Positions 45,837 through 55,112 of a stretch of DNA of 64,000 nucleotides are shown piece by piece; positions within the stretch are counted from its first letter, which is position 1; every line of letters starts with the position of its first letter. The DNA is taken from assembly GCA_947504035.1 (NCBI GenBank), contig CANNGA010000003.1:1-64000 (forward strand). Direction: 5' to 3'. The translations under genes and the position numbers were made by a program. The stretch is from an uncultured Flavobacteriaceae bacterium. Lineage in GTDB: Bacteria; Bacteroidota; Bacteroidia; Flavobacteriales; Flavobacteriaceae. The notes under the pieces are model-generated. The model ran no database searches. It had not been told where the DNA came from and saw only the letters and a program-made list of their open reading frames with translations.

Positions 45837-46619
45837 TTAACCTTCTACTTGTATTTTGGCTATAAGCTGTTTTTTATAATTTTTAGAGACTGGCACTTGT
45901 ATGTCATTGCCTAGGCACACAAAGCACCCCTCTTCTCTTGAAAAAGACGTAATGTGCGATAAATTTACAATGTATGACCTGTGTACTCTAAAAAAAGCTG
46001 TTTGTGTAAGCAGCGATTCAAACTCTTTTAATTTTTGAATCGTTACAATTTCGGTATTATCTGCTAATTTAACGGTGGTATAATTTCGTCCTCCTATAAA
46101 GCATAAGATATCGCTTGGGTTATACAAATAGACATTTTTACCGTCTCGTATATGAATTTTGGTAGACTGGGATAAGGTGCCATACAAGGTATCAAAACTT
46201 TCTATAGACTTTTTATTGGTCTGTTCTGTTGTAATGAGCTGTTTGGCCTTGTACAAAACTTTTATAAGCTTTTCGGGGAGTATGGGTTTTAAAATATAAT
46301 CTATGCCGTTGTAGCTGTATCCTTTTATGGCATAATCTTCAGATCCCGTCACGAAAATAATTTTAAAGTTCTGGGTATTTATATTGAAATCATCTAAAAT
46401 ATCGAAGCACGTACTTTTTCCAATTTGGATATCTAAAAAAATAATATCTGGTTCGCATTGTGATAATACCTCTAACAACGACGCACTATCATTAGCCTCT
46501 GCCAAAACATTTACATCTGGACAGTAGGTCTGTAGTAACATTCTAAGATTTTGGCGGTCTCTATCTTGATCGTCTACTATTATACATTTTAACATTTTCT
46601 TTTTCATTTGTACATCCAT
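45837..46619 (-). CDS. LytTR-family response regulator
   Basis: 260 residues from ATG 46619; internal ATGs at 46607 and 46595 are also possible and would start nearer the receiver domain (KCIIVDDQDRDRQNLR). The receiver has the phospho-acceptor Asp in DIIFLDIQIG and conserved Lys in YILKP. The LytTR DNA-binding domain (about 155-260) shows KIHIRDGKNVYLYNPSDILCFIGGRNYTTV, FFRVHRSYIVNLSHI and VPVSKNYK. It is phosphorylated by the adjacent LytS-type kinase and binds direct repeats. Confidence 0.92.
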   Translation of the reverse strand: MDVQMKKKMLKCIIVDDQDRDRQNLRMLLQTYCPDVNVLAEANDSASLLEVLSQCEPDIIFLDIQIGKSTCFDILDDFNINTQNFKIIFVTGSEDYAIKGYSYNGIDYILKPILPEKLIKVLYKAKQLITTEQTNKKSIESFDTLYGTLSQSTKIHIRDGKNVYLYNPSDILCFIGGRNYTTVKLADNTEIVTIQKLKEFESLLTQTAFFRVHRSYIVNLSHITSFSREEGCFVCLGNDIQVPVSKNYKKQLIAKIQVEG

Positions 46620-47183
46620 AAAGTTTTAAAAAAGCAGATCCTATTTTTAATAGAAAACGCTTACAAGCGGTCTTATATTGGATGTGATTCATAACATTAA
46701 CGTAAATAGCTGAGAGAAGCCACTAACGGTTTGTCGTTAAATTTAAGGTTCTATACTATGTTCTAAATTGCCATTTTTGGTTTCAAAATTAAAAATTATA
46801 TACATTCTATGCAGCTTTTTCTAGCCCAACAACTTTATTTTTCGAACAACTGTTAGTAAAAGGTTTTTTATAAAAAACAGTCGAAAAAAACCTACAAACA
46901 AATCATAATCAAACACTTACATCTTTAGGCTTTTACTCCATGTTTCTCTAATTTTCAGTGCATTAAAATAACATCGTTTTTACGGTTTAAACTAACAAAA
47001 ACTTTGTCGTAATAAAATTCTTCTAATTACATAAAATACGGTTTATGCATTAGTAAAAAACATCTGCTTTCATAAAACACCTTTTTTATAACTGTAAACT
47101 GTATGCCATACCTATAAACACAAAATACCCTCAACAGCCTATGTAAGACTAAAGAGGGTATTTGTAAAATTTATGTATTTCAA
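46620..47183. other. AT-rich intergenic region without a gene
   Basis: About 560 bp between the LytTR gene start and the DUF4252 stop. It contains the terminator at 47123-47163. No ORF of protein-like composition was seen. Confidence 0.45.
47123..47163 (-). terminator. Terminator of the sigma/anti-sigma/DUF4252 operon
   Basis: AAATACCCTC (47123-47132) pairs with GAGGGTATTT (47154-47163), 20 bp past the DUF4252 stop; the T-run is weak. Confidence 0.55.
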
Positions 47184-47777
47184 TTAACGCTTTTCCTGTA
47201 AATGGTTACCTCCAGGAATATTCATTTTTTGGGTAAGCTTAGAGATTTGATTTAAATCAATATCGCCTGTCATCGCAACAACTACGGTTTCTATATTGCG
47301 TTTTTTTCCATTAATTTCGATATCTTCTTTTATAAAAGCATCAATCCCATTAACAAAAATTAGCAGCTCGTTAACATGGTCTGCATCTTTACCTTCTTTA
47401 ATGTAAAAACTCACTTTACTGCCTTCATCTTTAACCTCCATTAATTCTTCTAAACTGCTGGAACGTGATTTTACCCATTTGGCAATATCGGCTGTAATAG
47501 CCGCGTTTCCAGTCACAATGGTTTTAAAACTCGTAATACTTTTCACCATATCCATATAAGCCTTGGCCTCTGCATCGTCGGTATCAATACCAATGTTTGC
47601 GATCATTTGAAACATTTTAGGTTTAATATTTACATAGGTTACCTCTGGACTATCGCTGTATTTTTCGAAAACATTTTTTTGAGCCATAAGTGTAAACGGC
47701 ACGACTAAAAGCGCTAATAATAATAGGTTTAATTTTGTATACATACTGTGTTTTATTTTTATGTTTAAATTTTTCAT
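47184..47777 (-). CDS. DUF4252 exported protein
   Basis: 197 residues from ATG 47777; an internal ATG at 47744 would start MYTKLNLLLLALLVVPFTLMAQ, a cleaner signal peptide. The mature part (YVNIKPKMFQMIANIGIDTDDAEAKAYMDMVKSI, KVSFYIKEGKD, GNHLQEKR end) is the DUF4252 pattern. It lies 10 bp after the anti-sigma gene in one operon, a frequent arrangement in flavobacteria. The role is unknown; it may relate to sigma-factor-controlled envelope stress. Confidence 0.82.
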   Translation of the reverse strand: MKNLNIKIKHSMYTKLNLLLLALLVVPFTLMAQKNVFEKYSDSPEVTYVNIKPKMFQMIANIGIDTDDAEAKAYMDMVKSITSFKTIVTGNAAITADIAKWVKSRSSSLEELMEVKDEGSKVSFYIKEGKDADHVNELLIFVNGIDAFIKEDIEINGKKRNIETVVVAMTGDIDLNQISKLTQKMNIPGGNHLQEKR

Positions 47778-47787
47778 GAGTATCGTT

Positions 47788-48270
47788 TTAAGGGTTTGTT
47801 TTAAAAATTATAGCTGTTGATTTTTCTATTTCATTTAAATAATTAAGCATCGCAGTACCTTCGTTTAGAGGTTCTAAATAATTTACAGTTGCAGTGCCTT
47901 TATTAAAGAGGTTTGAAATTACCATTAAAGTTTGAGACACTTCTTTTAAAGCCTCTTCTGGTTTGCAAAACGTGCCTACAATATCTTCTTGACACCCCAT
48001 AGGCCTTTTGGTGGTATAAATTCCAAATGCTATTGCCAATACAGCGGCAACAGACAACCATTTGTATCTAAAAGGCGTCGTTAAAGGTAATTTTCTAGTA
48101 AATTGTTCTGCTCTATTTTCTGAATAGTATTGAAACATGGGCTGATACATCTTTAAATGTGCGGCCACATCTTCTTTAGAGAAATAGCGTTTTAACACCT
48201 CTTCTTCTCTAAGATTTGTCTCTCCTTTCTCGTACGCTTCTATTAAGCGTTCTATCTCATGTAATGCCAT
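47788..48270 (-). CDS. Putative anti-sigma factor (single transmembrane)
   Basis: 160 residues. The cytoplasmic N-terminus (IERLIEAYEKGETNLREEEVLKRYFSKED) resembles anti-sigma N-termini in Bacteroidetes. A membrane helix lies near residues 70-86 (WLSVAAVLAIAFGIYTT), followed by a small periplasmic part with Asn/Leu/Glu-rich repeats (TVNYLEPLNEGTAMLNYLNE). It overlaps the sigma gene by 14 bp, which fits translational coupling. It probably sequesters the ECF sigma factor. Confidence 0.75.
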   Translation of the reverse strand: MALHEIERLIEAYEKGETNLREEEVLKRYFSKEDVAAHLKMYQPMFQYYSENRAEQFTRKLPLTTPFRYKWLSVAAVLAIAFGIYTTKRPMGCQEDIVGTFCKPEEALKEVSQTLMVISNLFNKGTATVNYLEPLNEGTAMLNYLNEIEKSTAIIFKTNP

Positions 48271-48793
48271 AATTATGGATTTCTGTTAAACGTATTCTTA
48301 TTTTTTTTCGCGCTCTAGAGAGTGCAACTCTAACCGCAGTGGGATTGAGCTCTAAAAGTTGGGCTATCGCTTTAAAATCGTAACCTTCTACATCTCGTAA
48401 TTGAATAATGATACGCTGCTGTTCTGGAAGCTCTGCAATAATGCGTTCCACCCAATTTATACTATCATTCAATTCTATTTGCCGTTGTAATGGCATATTT
48501 TTTTCTTCATAATCTGTATCTGCAATTTTTAAATGTTGCGCCTGTTTTGACTTTAGTTTATCGTAACAAAAATTTTTTGTCATCGTCATAGAAAAAGCCG
48601 CCACATTTTTATAATCCTTTATCTTTCGCTTATGTGTCCAAAGTTTTAATAATACCTCTTGGGTAGCATCTTCCGCTTCTTCTGTAGACCTAAGCAAACG
48701 CTTTGCCAAACGGTATACACGATCCTTAAAAGGTGCTATTAGTTCTAAAAACTCATTTGGAGTCATCCTTTGGTTTTGTTTAAGTGAGCACAC
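48257..48793 (-). CDS. ECF-type sigma-70 family RNA polymerase sigma factor
   Basis: 178 residues. Region 2 shows RVYRLAKRLLRSTEEAEDATQEVLLKLW; region 4 shows LPEQQRIIIQLRDVEGYDFKAIAQLLELNPTAVRVALSRARKKI. This is the two-domain ECF architecture. It directs RNA polymerase to a small regulon, normally held inactive by the downstream anti-sigma factor. It is the first gene of the three-gene operon, divergent from the S41 protease gene. Confidence 0.92.
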   Translation of the reverse strand: MCSLKQNQRMTPNEFLELIAPFKDRVYRLAKRLLRSTEEAEDATQEVLLKLWTHKRKIKDYKNVAAFSMTMTKNFCYDKLKSKQAQHLKIADTDYEEKNMPLQRQIELNDSINWVERIIAELPEQQRIIIQLRDVEGYDFKAIAQLLELNPTAVRVALSRARKKIRIRLTEIHNYGIT

Positions 48794-49010
48794 ATTTTTA
48801 GGCGCTTCATTTTATCTTTTTTGCCACCATTCTAAAACGTTGCGTTTACATAACAACCTATTGTTTTAGATGGTCTTATACTAGCATGACGATGCAACAT
48901 CCATTTTGTTACATGCCAAATGTATACCAAGATTTCTTTTATTATTTTTAATTACACAATAATGTAAGTAAATTTAAAGTTTTATAGACTACTTTATAAA
49001 ATTGCATGAT

Positions 49011-50441
49011 ATGAAAACGGTTATTCCTTTACTATTACTTTGTTTCTTTTCGCTAACAAGCTGTTTTGAGGATGAAGATGACACCCCTATTGAAACCAGT
49101 GAAATTAGTGACTTCGTTTGGAGAGGCATGAATCGTTTTTATTTGTATAAAAGTGAAATTCCAGATTTGGCAGACGATAGGTTTACCAGCCTTAATAGCA
49201 GCGATTATTTTAATTATCTCAATACGTTTGAAACGCCAGATCAACTTTTTAATAGCCTCATTTTTGACCGCCAAAATGTGGACAAATTTAGCTGGATTGT
49301 CGATGATTTTTTTGCTTTAGAACAAAATTTTAGTGGCACTTCGCGCACCACAGGAATGGAACTTTACCGTGCTTTTGCTCCTAATAGTGATGCTGTTATT
49401 GGTATCGTACGTTTGGTACTACCAGGCAGTGATGCCGATCTTAAAGGCTTAAAACGCGGTGCTATTTTTTATGCTATAGACGGTACGCCTCTAACTGAAA
49501 CCAATTTCGGGGCCTTATTAGAGCCAGAGCGTTTTACACTAAACATTGCAACTTACAACGACAATGGCACGCCTAACGACAGTAGTGATGATAGCATTAC
49601 CCCTACAGAAACTACAATTACTTTAGAAAAGACTGAATTTACAGAAGCTCCTATTTTTAGCGCTGAGGTTTTTGAAGTTCAAGGGCAAAACATAGGCTAT
49701 TTGATGTATAATGGCTTTATTAGAGGTTCTGAAAACGAACTCAACACCGCTTTTGCCAATTTTAGAGCTAATAATGTACAACAATTGGTATTAGATTTAA
49801 GATACAATCCAGGAGGCTCTGTAGCTGCCATGGCCGCATTGGCAAGTATGATTACAGGCCAATTTACAGGAGACCTCGTACAACGTTTGGTGTTTAATGA
49901 AACAAGCCAAGGTAACAATAGGGATTTTAATTTTATAGATACGCTACCCGATGGTAGTGGGGCTATCAATAGTTTGGGCTTAAACAGCCTTCATGTTTTA
50001 GCAACGGGCTTATCGGCTTCGGCAAGTGAAGGTCTCATTAACAGCTTAAATGCTTATATTCCTGTAACGCATATTGGGTCTAATACCGTCGGTAAAACCC
50101 AAGCTTCGCGTACTTTATACGATTCTCCAGATTTTTCAAGAAACAATCCAAACCCAAGCCATACCTACGCCATGCAGCCTATTATAGCCAATGGTATAAA
50201 CAACGACAACCAATCTGTGCCTGCTACGGGGTTAGTGCCAACTCTACCCTTTTTCGAAAATGTTTTCAATCTAGGCACTATTGGTACGCTTGACGAACCT
50301 ATGTTGGCTCGTGCCATTGCAAACATTACTGGCGCTACATTAAAGACATCTCAAAAAAAATCTAAGGTTGTGCATGAAACCTTGCCTTTAATTGATAATA
50401 GCGATTTTAGACCTCATGAAGGTGGTATGTTTATTGACTAA
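49011..50441 (+). CDS. S41-family (C-terminal processing) peptidase lipoprotein
   Basis: 476 residues from ATG 49011; a TTG at 49002 would add three residues. The signal ends in a lipobox (FSLTSC) followed by FEDEDDT, an acidic stretch like surface-lipoprotein export signals of Bacteroidetes. A PDZ-like part (about 115-200) has GSDADLKGLKRGAIFYAIDG. The S41 domain has QQLVLDLRYNPGGS, the catalytic Ser in TGLSASASEGLI and the Lys in NTVGKTQAS. It would cleave proteins at C-termini, likely outside the inner membrane. Monocistronic, with a strong bidirectional terminator following. Confidence 0.88.
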   Translation: MKTVIPLLLLCFFSLTSCFEDEDDTPIETSEISDFVWRGMNRFYLYKSEIPDLADDRFTSLNSSDYFNYLNTFETPDQLFNSLIFDRQNVDKFSWIVDDFFALEQNFSGTSRTTGMELYRAFAPNSDAVIGIVRLVLPGSDADLKGLKRGAIFYAIDGTPLTETNFGALLEPERFTLNIATYNDNGTPNDSSDDSITPTETTITLEKTEFTEAPIFSAEVFEVQGQNIGYLMYNGFIRGSENELNTAFANFRANNVQQLVLDLRYNPGGSVAAMAALASMITGQFTGDLVQRLVFNETSQGNNRDFNFIDTLPDGSGAINSLGLNSLHVLATGLSASASEGLINSLNAYIPVTHIGSNTVGKTQASRTLYDSPDFSRNNPNPSHTYAMQPIIANGINNDNQSVPATGLVPTLPFFENVFNLGTIGTLDEPMLARAIANITGATLKTSQKKSKVVHETLPLIDNSDFRPHEGGMFID

Positions 50442-50540
50442 CGGCTAACTGAACTGGTGTATTCTTATCTAGAGTATACCTAAAGTTCCCTTCGTTATAC
50501 ATAAACCTCGTATTCGGTATTAATCATTTTATACGAACAA

Positions 50541-50569
50541 AAAAATGCTACTTAAAAAGTAGCATTTTT
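50541..50569. terminator. Bidirectional terminator between the S41 and btuB genes
   Basis: AAAAATGCTACTT pairs perfectly with AAGTAGCATTTTT around AAA; T-runs follow on both strands. It serves the convergent S41 and btuB genes. Confidence 0.88.
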
Positions 50570-50596
50570 TTTGTGTAGTATATAGCGTATGTTTTA

Positions 50597-52462
50597 TTAG
50601 AATGTTAGTTGTATACCTATTCTAGCGTTTCTACCTAAAGACACAAAACCTGGAACATCTTGGTACTCCTCATTTAAAATATTGTCTACAGCGACAAACA
50701 CTTTTAAAGGACTATCTTTTAAGCTATGGCTACCATAAAAATTAAATAAATTAAAATCTTCTAGATCTGGCGTAAAGCTATTTTCGAATCGTTCTCCCGT
50801 ATACTGATAGGTTAAAGATGCAAACGTAGCATCTGTAAATGCATATCCTAATTCTAAATTTCCTTTATGCTTCGGAATTCGAGGTGCAGCAGTATCTTTG
50901 TATTCTGTAAAGGTATAGTTGGCTGTAATCGATAATTTCTCTAAGGGCTGCGCAGTAAATTCAACCTCAACACCTCTAGCCGTTAAGTCTTCTTCTGCAT
51001 TAAGATACCCACCATTTATAAATTGTACCGTATTCTCTTCATCTCTAGTAAAAAATAGACCAGATACTCTGTACTTTGCATTCAATTTATATTCTACACC
51101 ACCTTCTATAGTTGTATTCTCTTCTGGTTCTAAATCAGGATTAGGCCCAAAAAATCCAAATAATTGTGGCAACGATGGCGCTATAAAAGACGTGCTGTAA
51201 GATCCAAATACTTTAACATACCCCGCTTCCGTTTTATTAAAAGTATAAGAAGGGTTTATGTTATAAGTAAATTGCGTGCCATATTCGCTGTGGTTATTTA
51301 AGCGCCCTCCTAGGTTGAAATTCAAACCATATTCAGAAACGTAAACCACATTTGCATAAGGATCCACACTTGTAAACGATTGTGTTTCTGCGAAAACAGA
51401 TCTATTATCTAAGACATTAAGCCCTACTATTGTATAATACGTATCATTAAATACGTACTTATTGTAAGCGTCAATAATATAGTTTTCAGATTCGAAAACA
51501 GAGGCAAAACTCGCAAAAAATTCGCGTTCGTACTTGCTATAAGCAGCATTTAAGTTTACACTTCCATTTTCATAGTCATACTTAGATGCAATGCCAACAC
51601 GTGTTTGCGAATTCGTAAAAGAATCGTCTGTGTCTACCAAAGAAAAATTAGCATCAAACCCATCTATTTCAGCATCTAAATCTGTATAATTTCCATAAAC
51701 ATTAACAGATAAGGCCTTAGAAAATTTATACCCTAAATTAAGATCTAATGCATATTTAGAATACGTTTCCTTTTCATTAGCGTCTGAAAGAGCTGCCGAC
51801 ACCCCGTCAGAAAACTGATGACTAAATGAGGTACGGTATGTAAACTTATCTAAGGTTCCATTTAAAGCTACTGTATTATCAAAACTAGCAATGTCATAAT
51901 CCTGTTCAAACTCTGCTTGATTGGTTCCTAGAGAAGATGTGAATACCGCTTGAATGTCTTTAGGTGCGGCCTTCTTACTCGTAATGTTTATAACCGCAGT
52001 AGCTGCACCACTACCATACAAGGTACTCGCTGCTCCTTTTATAATTTCTATAGATTCTATTTGATTTAAGTTTAAAAGTCTAAAATCATATTCTCCACTT
52101 AATTGAGACGGATCATTAACCTGAACCCCATCTATTAAAACGAGTACTTGGCGGTTACGTCCACCACGCACAGACACGCCTAAATTTTGACCTGCATTAC
52201 TTCTGCTTCCTGTAATTTCAAAACCAGACTGTGCATTAATTAATTGAGCTACAGAACGGCCTTGGTTGCGCTCGATCTGTTCTTTTGAGATTTTAATTAC
52301 TGTCTTACCAGAGTTTTCACGTTTTAAGGCAAAACGAGAGTCTGAAATGACCACCTCCTCTAATTGCTCTAATGCCGCTTCTTTTTCGTCGGCATTTTGT
52401 GCCCATCCCATCATAGATACCCCTAAACACAAGGCACTAAAAACTTTTGTTTTTTTGTTCAT
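50597..52462 (-). CDS. btuB: TonB-dependent vitamin B12 receptor BtuB
   Basis: 621 residues, the size of BtuB. The signal peptide is MNKKTKVFSALCLGVSMMGWA. A plug domain (about 30-165) has EEVVISDSRFALKRENSGKT, RSVAQLINAQSGFEITGSR, GVSVRGGRNRQVLVLIDGVQVNDPS and IESIEIIKGAASTLYGSGAATAVINI. The rest is a 22-strand barrel ending in aromatic IGIQLTF, a standard outer-membrane C-terminus. A cobalamin riboswitch lies directly upstream on the same strand, so B12 import is the likely role. B12-repletion would shut it off. Confidence 0.93.
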   Translation of the reverse strand: MNKKTKVFSALCLGVSMMGWAQNADEKEAALEQLEEVVISDSRFALKRENSGKTVIKISKEQIERNQGRSVAQLINAQSGFEITGSRSNAGQNLGVSVRGGRNRQVLVLIDGVQVNDPSQLSGEYDFRLLNLNQIESIEIIKGAASTLYGSGAATAVINITSKKAAPKDIQAVFTSSLGTNQAEFEQDYDIASFDNTVALNGTLDKFTYRTSFSHQFSDGVSAALSDANEKETYSKYALDLNLGYKFSKALSVNVYGNYTDLDAEIDGFDANFSLVDTDDSFTNSQTRVGIASKYDYENGSVNLNAAYSKYEREFFASFASVFESENYIIDAYNKYVFNDTYYTIVGLNVLDNRSVFAETQSFTSVDPYANVVYVSEYGLNFNLGGRLNNHSEYGTQFTYNINPSYTFNKTEAGYVKVFGSYSTSFIAPSLPQLFGFFGPNPDLEPEENTTIEGGVEYKLNAKYRVSGLFFTRDEENTVQFINGGYLNAEEDLTARGVEVEFTAQPLEKLSITANYTFTEYKDTAAPRIPKHKGNLELGYAFTDATFASLTYQYTGERFENSFTPDLEDFNLFNFYGSHSLKDSPLKVFVAVDNILNEEYQDVPGFVSLGRNARIGIQLTF

Positions 52463-52544
52463 TTTAATCTAATTACTCGAGAGTTGCATGTAATTTTACA
52501 CGTAAACTTTTATCCCGAAAGTTTAACTTATTGTTTTTGAATAC

Positions 52545-52711
52545 GGCAGGTCTCCTGGCTTGCGTCCTCATGTTGGTCTTCCCATTACAATTAAAATATA
52601 ACAGTGACTATAGAAGTGTAACATGAAGCGTTGTAGCTTACAGTTGCGGGTACAGCTCTAGCATTTCACTAGATTCCCTTTTAAACCATCTCATATAACT
52701 AAGACGGTACC
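52545..52711 (-). promoter_or_regulatory. Cobalamin riboswitch upstream of btuB
   Basis: Reading on the minus strand, the element contains AAAAGGGAATCTAGTGAAAT, GCTGTACCCGCAACTGTAAGC and the end GACGCAAGCCAGGAGACCTG. These are the conserved core blocks of the cobalamin riboswitch. An upstream GGTACC is also present. It begins about 10 nt after its promoter (52723-52750) and ends about 80 nt before the btuB ATG, so adenosylcobalamin binding should repress btuB. Confidence 0.95.
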
Positions 52712-52722
52712 AAAATTCGCTG

Positions 52723-52750
52723 CAAATGTAGGCTCTATTTTTAGAAACAA
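52723..52750 (-). promoter_or_regulatory. Promoter of the riboswitch-btuB transcript
   Basis: TTG at 52748-52750 and TACATTTG at 52723-52730 on the minus strand are spaced 17 bp, matching the Bacteroidetes consensus; transcription should start near 52717. Confidence 0.7.
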
Positions 52751-52816
52751 AACAGTTTTATCACGTTATTTCTCAAAAAAGCATAATATTTGTTTAAAAT
52801 TAATCCAAAACCAGCA

Positions 52817-53320
52817 ATGATACATTACATAACAGGAGGAGAACGCTCTGGTAAAAGTAATTTTGCACAAGATTTAGCCCTATCGTTTTCGCCAACTCCA
52901 AAATATATAGCCACTTCTCGTATTTGGGATGATGATCACAGAAAGCGTATTGACAGGCATATTGCAGACAGAGATGCGCGTTGGACGTCTATAGAAGAAG
53001 AGAAAAATATCGCTGCGGTTATAGCGCCTCACGATGTGGTGGTGATTGACTGTGTAACGCTTTGGCTTACTAATTTCTACATGGATACTCAAAATAATGT
53101 TGCCGAAAGTTTAGAGCTAGCCAAAATAGAATTTGATAAATTACGCGATTTAGAGGCCCATATTATCATTATTTCTAATGAAATAGGTATGGGTGTACAT
53201 GCCCAAACCGAAATAGGGCGTAAATTTACAGAACTACAGGGTTGGATGAATCAACATATTGCAAAGCATGCTAATAAAGCCACCGTAATGATCTCTGGAA
53301 TCCCTTTAACTTTAAAATAA
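52817..53320 (+). CDS. cobU: Adenosylcobinamide kinase / guanylyltransferase CobU
   Basis: 167 residues from ATG 52817, chosen because MIHYITGGERSGKSNFAQ is the canonical CobU start; an upstream TTG at 52790 is less likely. The P-loop is GGERSGKS, with IWDDDHRKRIDRHIADR, the DCVTLWLTN strand and SNEIGMGVHAQTEIGRKF. It phosphorylates adenosylcobinamide and adds GMP, giving AdoCbi-GDP. It begins the cobU-cobT-cobS-cobC operon, transcribed away from btuB. Confidence 0.95.
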   Translation: MIHYITGGERSGKSNFAQDLALSFSPTPKYIATSRIWDDDHRKRIDRHIADRDARWTSIEEEKNIAAVIAPHDVVVIDCVTLWLTNFYMDTQNNVAESLELAKIEFDKLRDLEAHIIIISNEIGMGVHAQTEIGRKFTELQGWMNQHIAKHANKATVMISGIPLTLK

Positions 53321-53322
53321 TT

Positions 53323-54351
53323 ATGCAAACGGATACTTTAAAAAAGGCCCTTCAACACAAAATAGATACCAAAACAAAACCATTAGGAGCCTTAGGGGCT
53401 TTAGAAGATTTGGCATTTAAAATAGGCTGTATACAACATACGACTTCGCCCCAACTCACTGCACCTACTATTGTTGTTTTTGCGGGCGATCATGGTATCG
53501 CTCAAAAAAATGAGGTCAATCCTTTTCCTCAAGAAGTCACCGCACAAATGGTCTACAATTTTATAAATGGGGGCGCCGCTATTAATGTTTTTAGTACCAC
53601 CAATCAGATCGATTTAAAAATTGTTGACGCTGGTGTAAATCATACTTTTGAAACCGAGTTGCCCATTATAAATGCTAAAATAGATTTTGGCACTAAAAAT
53701 TATGAAGACAGCCCTGCAATGTCCATTTCCCAATGTGAAGCGGCATTAGCAAAAGGGAAAGCCATTGTGGATACCATACATAAAAATGGCACAAATACGA
53801 TTGGGTTTGGAGAAATGGGTATAGGCAACACCTCTTCTGCAGCATTACTAATGGCTTACTTTACAGAGACGCCTATCTTGGCCTGTGTTGGTACAGGTAC
53901 TGGTGTAGACCCTAAAGGCCTGCAACGCAAAAAAGATATTCTATCTAAAGTGTACCAGCATCATAAGCCTAAATCTGCTTTAGAAGCCCTAGCCTGTTTT
54001 GGTGGTTTCGAAATTGCCATGCTTTGTGGCGCCCTACTTAAAGCTTCAGAATTAAACATGATACTCATTATAGATGGCTTTATCGTAACCGCTGCTTTGC
54101 TTGCAGCGCATGCTATGGATGCTAAAGTCTTGGACAATTGTATTTTTGCTCACAATTCTCAAGAACAAGGTCATGAAAGCATGCTAAACCATTTACAAGC
54201 AAAACCTTTATTGCATTTGGGCTTGCGCTTAGGCGAAGGTACGGGAGCGGCATTAGCAATGCCATTGCTTCAAGCTGCTGTTAATTTTTTAAACCACATG
54301 GCGAGTTTTGAAAGTGCTGGCATAAGTGAAGATACCGCTACCGACGTATGA
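53323..54351 (+). CDS. cobT: Nicotinate-nucleotide-dimethylbenzimidazole phosphoribosyltransferase CobT
   Basis: 342 residues, normal length. Recognisable blocks are KTKPLGALGALEDLAFKIG, FAGDHGIAQKNEVNPFPQEVT, MGIGNTSSAALLM, GTGTGVDPKGLQRK, and the catalytic Glu in LRLGEGTGAALAMPLLQAA. It makes alpha-ribazole phosphate from DMB and nicotinate mononucleotide. It lies 2 bp after cobU and overlaps cobS by 4 bp (ATGA), so the operon is translationally coupled. Confidence 0.95.
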   Translation: MQTDTLKKALQHKIDTKTKPLGALGALEDLAFKIGCIQHTTSPQLTAPTIVVFAGDHGIAQKNEVNPFPQEVTAQMVYNFINGGAAINVFSTTNQIDLKIVDAGVNHTFETELPIINAKIDFGTKNYEDSPAMSISQCEAALAKGKAIVDTIHKNGTNTIGFGEMGIGNTSSAALLMAYFTETPILACVGTGTGVDPKGLQRKKDILSKVYQHHKPKSALEALACFGGFEIAMLCGALLKASELNMILIIDGFIVTAALLAAHAMDAKVLDNCIFAHNSQEQGHESMLNHLQAKPLLHLGLRLGEGTGAALAMPLLQAAVNFLNHMASFESAGISEDTATDV

Positions 54352-55112
54352 AAAGAGAGTTCCAAATTCTTTTAACAGCCCTCATGTTCTTTACCCGTAT
54401 TCCGTGTCCGAAATGGGTGAATCACGATCCTGAATTTCTAAAACAAAGCGCTAAATATTTTTCATTAGTCGGTTGGATTGTCGGCGGCATTGGGGCTTTG
54501 GTATTTTATATAAGTACCTTTATTCTCTCTAAAGATATTGCTATTCTGTTAAGTATGGCCGCAACTCTATATACAACAGGTGCTTTTCATGAAGATGGTT
54601 TTGCCGATGTTTGCGATGGCTTAGGTGGCGGCTGGACAAAAGCAAAAATACTTCTCATTATGAAAGATTCACGCTTAGGTACATACGGCACTGTTGGTCT
54701 CATTATAATACTGGCTCTAAAGTTTACTGCACTTAGAGATACAGCAACGCCACTTATAGTATACGCTCTAATTTCAGGACATAGTGTAAGTCGTTTTATA
54801 GCAACCACTCTCATTTACACCCATCCTTACGTTAGAGATACCGAAGACAGTAAAGCCAAACCTGCTGCTAAACCTTTAAGTACAGGCATGCTTATTACAA
54901 GTGCGTGTTTTGGAATCTTACCACTCTTCTCTTTTAAAACCCCTTTAGTATTCCTTACTTTGATTCCTTGTTACCTTTCTAAGGTCTATTTAGGTCTAAA
55001 ATTTAAAAAATGGCTCGGTGGCCAGACAGGAGACTGCGCTGGTGCTGTGCAACAACTATCTGAAGTTGTATTCTATATCAGTTTAAGTGTACTATGGACG
55101 TTTATCTCGTAA
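54348..55112 (+). CDS. cobS: Adenosylcobinamide-GDP ribazoletransferase CobS
   Basis: 254 residues with about six membrane segments. The CobS active-site signature is HEDGFADVCDGLGGGW followed by IMKDSRLGTYG, and late GQTGDCAGAVQQLSEV. It joins AdoCbi-GDP to alpha-ribazole (phosphate) at the inner membrane, the last assembly step. It overlaps cobT by 4 bp and cobC by 19 bp. Confidence 0.95.
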   Translation: MKREFQILLTALMFFTRIPCPKWVNHDPEFLKQSAKYFSLVGWIVGGIGALVFYISTFILSKDIAILLSMAATLYTTGAFHEDGFADVCDGLGGGWTKAKILLIMKDSRLGTYGTVGLIIILALKFTALRDTATPLIVYALISGHSVSRFIATTLIYTHPYVRDTEDSKAKPAAKPLSTGMLITSACFGILPLFSFKTPLVFLTLIPCYLSKVYLGLKFKKWLGGQTGDCAGAVQQLSEVVFYISLSVLWTFIS

